Part shown: positions 1-4,971 of the stretch, piece by piece
How positions within the stretch are numbered: position 1 is the stretch's first letter
How the letters are laid out: each line of letters starts with the position of its first letter
Source of the DNA: Bacilli bacterium
Lineage (GTDB): Bacteria; Bacillota_I; Bacilli_A; RF39; UBA660
Direction: 5' to 3'
DNA: 5,139 bases
Assembly: GCA_024683115.1 (NCBI GenBank)
Contig: JAIKYM010000160.1
Location: forward strand, 1 to 5,139
Notes under the pieces: model-generated
Told to the model about the DNA's origin: nothing
The model's input: only the letters and a program-made list of their open reading frames with translations
Databases searched by the model: none
Translations under genes and position numbers: made by a program

Positions 1-522
1 AGTAGTTAAACCAATAAATATAGCAGGATATAATAATTCATCTTTATGAGTTGGAGTTCCACCTCTATTTAACTCTCTAATTAATCTTTTACGATTATTA
101 ATATGTGTTTCAGAAGTAGGATCTATTTCATGTACTTTTTCATATAATTCTTCATTAGATAATTCATCATAAGTATTTGATTCTTCTTCTGTATTAAATT
201 CATAGTTATATAAAGCAGCTTTAATATATAAACCAGTACCACTTACTAAAACTACATTTCTATCTTTAAACTCTTCTAGTTTAGTTCTTAAATCTCTTTG
301 ATAATCATATACAGTATACATTTCATCTGGTTCTTTAATATCAAATAAATAATGAGGTATACCTTGTTTTTCTTCTTCAGTTACTTTAGCAGTACCAATA
401 TTTAATTCTTTATATACTTGCATAGAATCCGCATTTAATATAACTGCATCATACTTTTTAGCTAACTCTACACTCATCTTTGTCTTGCCAACACCTGTAG
501 GACCACATACAACTATAATCAC
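1..522 (-). CDS. miaA: tRNA dimethylallyltransferase MiaA, N-terminal part (cut by the left window edge)
   Basis: MiaA transfers a dimethylallyl group to N6 of A37 in tRNAs that read codons starting with U, giving i6A; it is cytoplasmic. The visible 174 residues carry the family hallmarks: P-loop GPTGVGKT at about residues 7-14, the DSMQVY substrate motif at 32-37, a GIPHYLFDI segment near 54-62, SGTGLY at 94-99 (usually GGTGLY), and the HINNRKRLIREL helix near 140-151. Family members are about 300 residues, so roughly 40% is missing only because the window ends; there is no sign of breakage. The start is GTG at 522, chosen because a strong SD, AAGGAAGTGAT, lies just upstream and translation begins directly in the first beta strand before the P-loop. 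It is divergent from def across a 125-base gap holding both promoters. The identification is very secure. Confidence 0.96.
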   Translation of the reverse strand, partial: MIIVVCGPTGVGKTKMSVELAKKYDAVILNADSMQVYKELNIGTAKVTEEEKQGIPHYLFDIKEPDEMYTVYDYQRDLRTKLEEFKDRNVVLVSGTGLYIKAALYNYEFNTEEESNTYDELSNEELYEKVHEIDPTSETHINNRKRLIRELNRGGTPTHKDELLYPAIFIGLTT

Positions 523-543
523 TAGATATCACTTCCTTCGTAT

Positions 544-572
544 AATATAACAATAATATATTGTTTTTACAA
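544..572 (-). promoter_or_regulatory. candidate miaA promoter
   Basis: On the minus strand a TTGTAA -35 (567-572) and a TATATT -10 (544-549) are separated by exactly 17 bases. The expected transcription start, near 537, would fall at the edge of the miaA SD and leave a very short leader of about 15 bases. A second TATAAT at 576-581 has only a poor -35 (TAAAAA), but would give a more normal leader of about 50 bases. The region is so A+T-rich that either could be chance. Confidence 0.4.
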
Positions 573-593
573 GTTATTATATATATGAGTTGT

Positions 594-622
594 TTTACTT
601 TTTAACAATTATTTGATATAAT
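594..622 (+). promoter_or_regulatory. def promoter with extended -10
   Basis: TGATATAAT at 614-622 is a perfect extended -10 element (TG, one base, then TATAAT at 617-622). A weak -35, TTTACT, sits at 594-599 with a 17-base spacer. The predicted start near 629 gives a leader of about 19 bases containing the def SD AAGGGGTGA (634-642). The same nine-base element recurs before tRNA-Leu and before the LysM lipoprotein gene. Confidence 0.65.
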
Positions 623-647
623 CTAAATCACTTAAGGGGTGAATTAT

Positions 648-1199
648 ATGAAATTACCTAAAATAGAAATATTAGATGAAAAAAATCCTATTTTACATAA
701 GGTATCTGAAGAAGTAACATTTCCACTTGATAAGGAAACAAAGAAGCTTATAGACGATTCTTTAACTTATCTTGAAATGAGTCAAGATGAAGAAATAGCT
801 AAAAAATATGATATAAGAGCTGGAATGGGATTATCATTCGTTCAATTAGGAATATTAAAAAGAATATTTGTAGTATCTGAAGATATGGGTGATGGAACAT
901 TTGAAAGACATGTTGTTATTAATCCAGTTATGAAATCACACTCTGAAGAATTAATATTTGTAGGAGAAGGAGAAGGATGTTTATCAATTAATAGACCTGT
1001 TGAAGGAATAGTTCCTAGATATGCTAGATGTACTTTTACTGCATTCGATGAAAATGGAGATCAATACGAAATAAGAGTAAGAGAAGATATATCAATAGCC
1101 TATCAACATGAATTAGATCATTTAAATGGTATATTATTTGTTGATAAGATAGATCCAAAGAATCCATTTAAAAATAAAAACAAGATGAGAGAAATCTAA
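648..1199 (+). CDS. def: peptide deformylase, type 2 (Bacilli-like)
   Basis: This metalloenzyme removes the formyl group from the N-terminal formyl-methionine of nascent proteins at the ribosome exit. The 183-residue product has the metal-binding EGCLS motif (Cys111) and HELDH (His154, Glu155, His158), so all three metal ligands and the catalytic Glu are present. The context GEGEGCLSINRPVEG, the insert around GDGTFERHVVINP and the length fit the type 2 deformylases common in Bacilli. Motif I reads GMGLSFVQLG (59-68): the glutamine (Gln66) is kept, but the usual Ala-Ala pair is Ser-Phe. The start is ATG 648, eight bases or fewer from the SD AAGGGGTGA (634-642); an in-frame GTG at 639 lies inside that SD and is unlikely. 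The gene is monocistronic, with its own extended -10 promoter. Its last codons form one arm of the terminator hairpin shared with the convergent gene, which it overlaps by 4 bases. Confidence 0.95.
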   Translation: MKLPKIEILDEKNPILHKVSEEVTFPLDKETKKLIDDSLTYLEMSQDEEIAKKYDIRAGMGLSFVQLGILKRIFVVSEDMGDGTFERHVVINPVMKSHSEELIFVGEGEGCLSINRPVEGIVPRYARCTFTAFDENGDQYEIRVREDISIAYQHELDHLNGILFVDKIDPKNPFKNKNKMREI

Positions 1200-1211
1200 T
1201 CTTGTTTTTTT
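1174..1211. terminator. bidirectional terminator inside two overlapping gene ends
   Basis: AAAAACAAGAT (1176-1186) pairs perfectly with ATCTTGTTTTT (1199-1209), giving an 11-bp stem with a 12-base loop. On the plus strand a run of seven T (1205-1211) follows the G+C-containing core; on the minus strand the opposite arm supplies a T-rich tail (TTTTTATTTT). It therefore can end both def and the minus-strand operon. Both stop codons (def TAA 1197-1199; the minus gene TAG 1196-1198) fall in the loop and stem base, so the hairpin is largely coding sequence for both proteins. Confidence 0.8.
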
Positions 1212-1693
1212 ATGTCATATTTTAAACTTACTACTTTATCTTCATCTTCTTGATTAATTAAATCTGATCCAACCCAAATCTTAAATGATATGATTTTTTC
1301 TTCATTAGACTTAATAGTATCTGTATAATTATTATTGTTGAAATCTTGTAATGTTTTAACTTCACCATTGATATAAATATATACTTTATTTAATTCTAAT
1401 GTTGATTTCTCATCAGATGAGATTGTTAATTGATATTTTTGTTGATAACTTTTATTGTTTTTGATTTTAATTGTTGATAAAGGAGCGTTTGTTATACCAT
1501 TTGTAGCATCCATTGGGGATGATTGATCTTTAGATATATTATAAGTAATACTCAAGTCTTGTTCTTGAATACTTGTTGTTTCTTTATTTTTATCATTATA
1601 AACATATATAGAAATAGATATTATTGCTATTATTAATATACCTGTAATAATAAACAATGAACGTCTTTTCTTTATATAATTATTCATGTTCAT
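1196..1693 (-). CDS. small single-pass membrane protein of unknown function, downstream of the LysM lipoprotein
   Basis: I do not recognise the family. The 165-residue product starts with a basic stretch (NNYIKKRRS), then one hydrophobic helix at about residues 13-32, then an outside domain of about 130 residues rich in Asn, Lys, Ser and Thr and in alternating beta-strand patterns (KYQLTISS, LNKVYIYING, KIISFKIWVGSDL, VVSLKYDI). There is no cleavage motif or cysteine, so it is probably anchored. The layout resembles small TasA/camelysin-like or pilin-like beta-sandwich surface proteins, but that is only inference from pattern. The start is ATG 1693 (an ATG at 1687 is also possible), one base after the TAA of the lipoprotein gene. 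The nearest SD-like AGGAG (1709-1713) is 15 bases away, so translation is probably coupled. A longer TTG-started frame from 1732 lacks support. The 3' end lies inside the terminator shared with def. Confidence 0.8.
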   Translation of the reverse strand: MNMNNYIKKRRSLFIITGILIIAIISISIYVYNDKNKETTSIQEQDLSITYNISKDQSSPMDATNGITNAPLSTIKIKNNKSYQQKYQLTISSDEKSTLELNKVYIYINGEVKTLQDFNNNNYTDTIKSNEEKIISFKIWVGSDLINQEDEDKVVSLKYDIKKQD

Positions 1694-1694
1694 A

Positions 1695-2831
1695 TTAACT
1701 ATTAACTGCTCCTGCAAATTCTTGGAAATCAAATTGTCTCAATGGTGCTTCATAAGTATTACCAGTTAATAATTCAATATAATCACATGCTTTTCTTGTA
1801 TCATATAGTAATTTTGAATAATCATATGTAGTTATTTCATCTAGATGAGCTTTATATCTATCTAAACAACTTTGAACTAATTGATATGTTTCTCTACTTA
1901 AATCTTCACTTTCAAAATCATGTTCTAAAGTTTGAATACGTTTTTGATAATCACTTAAGTAAGCTACTCTATCAAATAATTCATCTAAAGGAGTAGTTTC
2001 AGTAACTACGCCTAATTTTTCATAGTCTTCAGGTCCTACACAAGGAATATTATGTAATACTTGTCCTTCTTCAAGAACATCTGGATCTTCTATATTATTT
2101 TCAGCTACTACAGTATCAAAAATCTTTTTATATTCTTCAGCATCATCAGCTATATCATTAACTAATTCGCTTAATGTATCTCCTTCTTGAACAGTATATG
2201 TTCCAAGAACTCTTTTATCATCTTTATTATCAGCATATATAGTTTCTAAATATTCTTCATATGGAATAGCATTAGGAATATAACTCCAAAGATTATGTTC
2301 TTCAGCCATATGAATTAATTCACCTTGTACTTCATATACATATTTTTCTCTAGTATATGCATTTTGATATTCACTAGTAGTGAAATCCTTATAAATATTT
2401 GCATATTCACCATATTTAATCATAAATTCAGAGAAATCTTTGTCAGGATGTCTTTCTTGTAATTCATATTCAGTTCCTCTAAAGAATTCTTCTAGGAATT
2501 TATGTCTAGTAGCTATAGTATCTATAGGAATATAATTATGATCATTTAGATATTTACCAGTTACAAACATTATTTCACCATCAGTACCATTGATAGTGTA
2601 AAATCTTTCACGATTTAAATCTGCTATATTTTCTTCTTGGATTGATTCGATAGTTTCTATATTTTTATCTTTAGAATTACATCCAGATAATAATGTTAAT
2701 CCAATATTTAATGAGAACAATAAAGTAGCTATAAATCTATGTGATTTCTTAGATAAAAACTTAATTGCTTCATCATTAGAATTAACTATTCCAACTTTTT
2801 CATTTTTATTAAATAGGTTAAACTTACTCAT
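1695..2831 (-). CDS. LysM-domain lipoprotein, function unknown
   Basis: The 378-residue protein has a hydrophobic segment at about residues 33-48 ending in a lipobox, LLSGC (47-51), so Cys51 would be lipidated and the protein held on the outer face of the membrane. Residues 211-264 form a LysM domain, from TYTVQEGDTLSELV to LEEGQVLHNIP, with the usual GDTL and GQVL landmarks; LysM domains bind peptidoglycan or chitin-type N-acetylglucosamine chains. The flanking parts, about 70-205 and 275-370, are acidic, probably helical and unrecognised; no peptidase, amidase or glycosidase motif is visible. The 30-residue polar stretch before the hydrophobic core is unusually long for a lipoprotein signal, but ATG 2831 has a good SD (AGGTGG, 2836-2841) and no later start exists before the core. 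It follows mtaB by 22 bases and is followed at once by a small membrane protein gene. Lipoprotein and LysM calls are secure; the role is not known. Confidence 0.85.
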   Translation of the reverse strand: MSKFNLFNKNEKVGIVNSNDEAIKFLSKKSHRFIATLLFSLNIGLTLLSGCNSKDKNIETIESIQEENIADLNRERFYTINGTDGEIMFVTGKYLNDHNYIPIDTIATRHKFLEEFFRGTEYELQERHPDKDFSEFMIKYGEYANIYKDFTTSEYQNAYTREKYVYEVQGELIHMAEEHNLWSYIPNAIPYEEYLETIYADNKDDKRVLGTYTVQEGDTLSELVNDIADDAEEYKKIFDTVVAENNIEDPDVLEEGQVLHNIPCVGPEDYEKLGVVTETTPLDELFDRVAYLSDYQKRIQTLEHDFESEDLSRETYQLVQSCLDRYKAHLDEITTYDYSKLLYDTRKACDYIELLTGNTYEAPLRQFDFQEFAGAVNS

Positions 2832-2847
2832 ATTACCACCTATTATG

Positions 2848-2856
2848 ATTATATCA
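2848..2856 (-). promoter_or_regulatory. extended -10 element at the mtaB stop codon
   Basis: The minus strand reads TGATATAAT here, the same element as before def and tRNA-Leu. Its TGA is the mtaB stop codon. It could start an internal transcript for the LysM lipoprotein and the gene after it. Against this, the expected start near 2841 coincides with the lipoprotein SD, and the -35 position (TAAAAG) is poor, so it may be chance in A+T-rich DNA. Confidence 0.35.
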
Positions 2857-4116
2857 TTTTTTGACTGTACCTTTTACTTTTGTTCCAATTACATCTGTAA
2901 TCTTTACAGTTACAAAAGTATTTTCTTTACACTCTTCATCTAATTCAACTTTTATATAATTACTAGTTAAACCACAGTCTTTTTCAACTAATACTTCCAC
3001 TTCTTTGCCAATGAAACTAGAATAATATTTCGACTCTAAGATATCAGATAATCTAAGCATCTTATCTACTCTATCCTTTTTAACATCATCTTTAACTTGA
3101 TCCATTTGAGCTGCTCTAGTACCATCTCTTTTTGAATATGGGAATGTGTGTATTTTAGAGAAGCCTATCTTTTTACATTCTTCTAATATACTTGTAAAGT
3201 CTTCATCTGTTTCACCAGGAAAACCAACAATTAAATCTGTAGTAATATTTACATCATCTCTAATAGATCTTATTTCATTTACTTTTGCTTTATACTCATC
3301 TAATGTATACTTTCTATTCATTAATTTTAATATCTTATCATTTGGACATTGAACAGGCACATGTAGATGTGAACATATTTTAGGATTATTCTTAAATTCA
3401 TTCATAAACTTATCATTTAATTCAGTTATTTCTATTGAAGATATTCTAATTCTTTTTAATCCTGGATTTTTAGATATTTCATGAATTAAATCAGTTAGAT
3501 CATAATCTTCACCATGTCCATATGAACCTGTATGAATACCTGTTAAAACTATTTCTTGATATCCTTCTTTAACTAATGTATTAATTTCATCAACACATAC
3601 ATTTATATCTTTTGAACGAATATTACCTCTCATAAAAGGAATAATACAATAAGAACAAAAATTATTACATCCATCTTGGATTTTAACAAAACTTCTAGTC
3701 TTGCCTTCCATCTTATGAATATCCATATTTTCAAATTTAACTCTACGCATATCAGTAAATTTAACTATTTGTTCATGATTTTCATTCCATATTTGAACTA
3801 AATCATATATTTCCATCTTTCCATAGTTACCTATTAGTATATCCATACCTAAGTCTTTCATATCTTCTTTATGATGTTCTGATGAACAACCACATACAAC
3901 TAAACATGCATGTTCATTTTCTCTTCTTAATTGTCTTATTATCTTACGGCATTTTGCATCAGCTTGATTAGTTACAGTACATGTATTAACTACTATAACA
4001 TCAGCAGCAGTTACTTCATCAGTTAATTCATATCCTTTTTTAATAAAATCTTCAGCTATTGCTTCTGATTCATAAGCATTTACTTTGCAACCTAAAGTCT
4101 TAATATGTATTTTCAT
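2854..4116 (-). CDS. mtaB: tRNA (N6-threonylcarbamoyladenosine(37)) methylthiotransferase MtaB
   Basis: MtaB is a radical-SAM iron-sulfur enzyme that converts t6A37 to ms2t6A37 in tRNAs reading A-starting codons such as tRNA-Lys (Bacillus homologue YqeV). The 420 residues show the methylthiotransferase N-terminal domain, TLGCKVNAYES and VNTCTVTNQAD, with cluster cysteines Cys10, Cys46 and Cys77; the radical-SAM motif CNNFCSYC (Cys150, Cys154, Cys157) with the following IIPFMRG; the FPYSKRDGTRAAQM segment near 325-338; and a C-terminal TRAM RNA-binding domain from about 367. TLGCKVNxYES and TNxAD favour MtaB over MiaB or RimO. The usually conserved QSGSD is QCPND at 256-260. ATG 4116 is preferred because GGAAGTGAT lies just before it; an in-frame GTG at 4137 lies upstream of that SD. 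It is the first gene of a probable operon with the LysM lipoprotein, and its TGA stop suggests code 11. Confidence 0.95.
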   Translation of the reverse strand: MKIHIKTLGCKVNAYESEAIAEDFIKKGYELTDEVTAADVIVVNTCTVTNQADAKCRKIIRQLRRENEHACLVVCGCSSEHHKEDMKDLGMDILIGNYGKMEIYDLVQIWNENHEQIVKFTDMRRVKFENMDIHKMEGKTRSFVKIQDGCNNFCSYCIIPFMRGNIRSKDINVCVDEINTLVKEGYQEIVLTGIHTGSYGHGEDYDLTDLIHEISKNPGLKRIRISSIEITELNDKFMNEFKNNPKICSHLHVPVQCPNDKILKLMNRKYTLDEYKAKVNEIRSIRDDVNITTDLIVGFPGETDEDFTSILEECKKIGFSKIHTFPYSKRDGTRAAQMDQVKDDVKKDRVDKMLRLSDILESKYYSSFIGKEVEVLVEKDCGLTSNYIKVELDEECKENTFVTVKITDVIGTKVKGTVKK

Positions 4117-4141
4117 AGTAATCACTTCCAAATTCACTAGT

Positions 4142-4170
4142 ATTATATATTATATAAAAAAAGATAGCAA
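4142..4170 (-). promoter_or_regulatory. candidate mtaB operon promoter
   Basis: On the minus strand a perfect TATAAT (4142-4147) lies 17 bases from TTGCTA (4165-4170), a 4-of-6 match to the -35 consensus. The predicted start near 4135 gives a leader of about 19 bases with the mtaB SD GGAAGTGAT. The -35 box falls inside the terminator hairpin of the upstream gene. A second TATAAT at 4149-4154 overlaps the first in phase, but its -35 is less clear. Confidence 0.6.
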
Positions 4171-4180
4171 TTGCTACCTT
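4156..4180 (-). terminator. terminator of the upstream membrane protein gene
   Basis: On the minus strand AAGGTAGC and GCTATCTT form an 8-bp stem (one G-U pair) around an AATT loop, followed at once by a run of T (plus-strand A tract 4156-4162). It starts one base after the stop codon of the gene at 4182. The G-U pair would be an A-C mismatch on the other strand, and no T run follows there, so it works in one direction. Its core is the perfect 12-base palindrome TAGCAATTGCTA (4165-4176). Confidence 0.85.
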
Positions 4181-4181
4181 A

Positions 4182-4694
4182 TTATTTAAGATTAAACATT
4201 AAATCAAAATATAATATAAAATTTTGTACATCTACAGCATTCTTATTATATTTGATATTAACATATATAGTTCTTTGTGTTCCATCAGGTAATAAATCAT
4301 TTTCATTAATTGGTTTATCATTTTCATAAGTCATTGAAACACTTAAGTAATCGTTAACATTTTCATCATTTAAGCAATTAATTAATACCTTTTTTAATTC
4401 ATAATCAAATCCAGTTTTATTAACTACATCATATTTAAATGTAAATGTTTCATATGGTTCTAGATCAATATCAACTTTAACATTATCATCAATGATATGT
4501 GGTCCATCAACTCTTGAACTATCTACACCATTAATTACTTTTAAATTTTTAAGTTCTACAAAATCACTTTTAGTAGCAACATCACTACCTGTGTATGAAT
4601 ATGTAACATTACTAAATACATACATAGTTCCCATCATAAAGGTAGCAATTAAAACTAGTACACAAGACATAATAATAGTTCTTACTTTAGTCAT
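4182..4694 (-). CDS. small membrane-anchored protein of unknown function
   Basis: The family is not recognised. The 170-residue product has a short basic start (MTKVR), one hydrophobic helix at about residues 6-28, and an outside domain with a beta-strand-rich pattern: YETFTFKYDVVNKTGFDYELKKVL around 81-104, LSVSMTYEND near 117-126, LLPDGTQRTIYVNIKYN near 134-150, and FILYFDLMF at the end. The N-K-T-G-hydrophobic turn followed by a D-G-T-x-R-T-I strand resembles small TasA/camelysin-like beta-sandwich surface proteins, but this is inference. There is no clear lipobox or sorting signal, so an uncleaved anchor is likeliest. ATG 4694 is chosen because the SD AGGAG (4703-4707) is eight bases upstream; in-frame GTGs at 4700 and 4703 lie in or next to the SD. 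It ends at its own terminator, so it is probably monocistronic. It parallels the protein encoded at 1196-1693 in size and layout. Confidence 0.85.
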   Translation of the reverse strand: MTKVRTIIMSCVLVLIATFMMGTMYVFSNVTYSYTGSDVATKSDFVELKNLKVINGVDSSRVDGPHIIDDNVKVDIDLEPYETFTFKYDVVNKTGFDYELKKVLINCLNDENVNDYLSVSMTYENDKPINENDLLPDGTQRTIYVNIKYNKNAVDVQNFILYFDLMFNLK

Positions 4695-4712
4695 ATACAC
4701 CACTCCTACTTT

Positions 4713-4742
4713 ATTTTAATATATATTTAATATGGATATCAA
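4713..4742 (-). promoter_or_regulatory. weak candidate promoter for the 4182-4694 gene
   Basis: TTGATA (4737-4742, 5 of 6) and TAAAAT (4713-4718, 5 of 6) lie 18 bases apart on the minus strand. The predicted start near 4706 would fall in the SD, which is uncomfortably close, so the real start may lie further upstream. The remaining intergenic bases, 4743-4825, show only A+T-rich sequence and a direct repeat. Confidence 0.3.
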
Positions 4743-4776
4743 TGTACTTTACAGTAATTAGTTCTTATGTACTTTA
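4742..4776. repeat. 10-base direct repeat in the intergenic region
   Basis: ATGTACTTTA occurs at 4742-4751 and again at 4767-4776, 25 bases apart start to start. The first copy is part of an imperfect inverted repeat, TACTTTACAGTA (4745-4756, five of six positions matching). The pair begins right at the candidate -35 of the 4182-4694 gene, so it could be a regulator site; the spacing is about 2.4 helical turns. It may also be chance in low-complexity DNA. Confidence 0.45.
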
Positions 4777-4825
4777 AATATATTCCTTTATTTACAAATA
4801 ATATATACCACATAAATATTAAATA

Positions 4826-4834
4826 TGATATAAT
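4826..4834 (+). promoter_or_regulatory. tRNA-Leu promoter, extended -10
   Basis: TGATATAAT (TATAAT at 4829-4834) stands 12 bases before the tRNA, placing the transcription start near 4841 and leaving a leader of about six bases. No convincing -35 is seen at 16-18 bases upstream, which fits an extended -10 promoter. Confidence 0.7.
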
Positions 4835-4846
4835 CTACTTGTCGAT

Positions 4847-4933
4847 GCCCTTGTGGTGGAATTGGTAGACACGTTGGACTCAAAATCCAATGGAGTTAAA
4901 TCCGTATCGGTTCGAGTCCGATCAGGGGCACCA
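4847..4933 (+). tRNA. tRNA-Leu, anticodon CAA
   Basis: The 87-base gene folds as a class II tRNA. The acceptor stem pairs GCCCTTG (4847-4853) with CAGGGGC (4923-4929) with one G-U pair; the discriminator base is A and CCA is encoded (4931-4933). The anticodon stem TTGGA/TCCAA (4874-4878, 4886-4890) closes a loop with anticodon CAA at 4881-4883, reading UUG leucine codons. A long variable arm (about 4891-4905) is typical of Leu. The T arm is ATCGG, loop TTCGAGT, CCGAT (4906-4922). Bases 36-38 are AAA, the recognition signature for MiaA, so A37 (4884) is expected to be isopentenylated. It is transcribed alone, with an extended -10 upstream and a hairpin terminator downstream. Confidence 0.97.
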
Positions 4934-4943
4934 ATTAAATAAT

Positions 4944-4971
4944 AAAAACTAACCTATATAGTTAGTTTTTT
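4944..4971. terminator. terminator after tRNA-Leu, probably bidirectional
   Basis: AAAAACTAAC (4944-4953) pairs perfectly with GTTAGTTTTT (4961-4970) around a CTATATA loop, followed by T at 4971 and a T-rich stretch. On the minus strand the other arm gives TTTTTATTATTT, so the hairpin can also end the gene entering from the right, whose TAA stop (4970-4972) overlaps the base of the stem. Confidence 0.85.

Noticed and set aside
551..563. Near-palindrome CAATAATATATTG as an operator between miaA and def
   Set aside because: It is imperfect and almost entirely A and T; such palindromes are expected by chance in this region.
639..647. GTG 639 as the def start
   Set aside because: The GTG is part of the SD AAGGGGTGA that serves ATG 648.
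1694..1732. Longer start (TTG 1732) for the small membrane protein
   Set aside because: The extra 13 residues are an out-of-frame reading of the lipoprotein C-terminus, with no SD at the right distance; ATG 1693 directly after the upstream stop fits better.
3146..3352. Plus-strand 68-residue open frame
   Set aside because: It lies wholly opposite mtaB, whose protein is conserved across this stretch; it has no SD, and its product resembles nothing.
4165..4176. Perfect palindrome TAGCAATTGCTA as a protein-binding site
   Set aside because: It is fully explained as the core of a terminator stem followed by a T run, directly after a stop codon.
4492..4719. Plus-strand 75-residue open frame
   Set aside because: It is antisense to the membrane protein gene at 4182-4694 and its hydrophobic look is a reflection of that gene's membrane segment; no promoter or SD of its own is seen.
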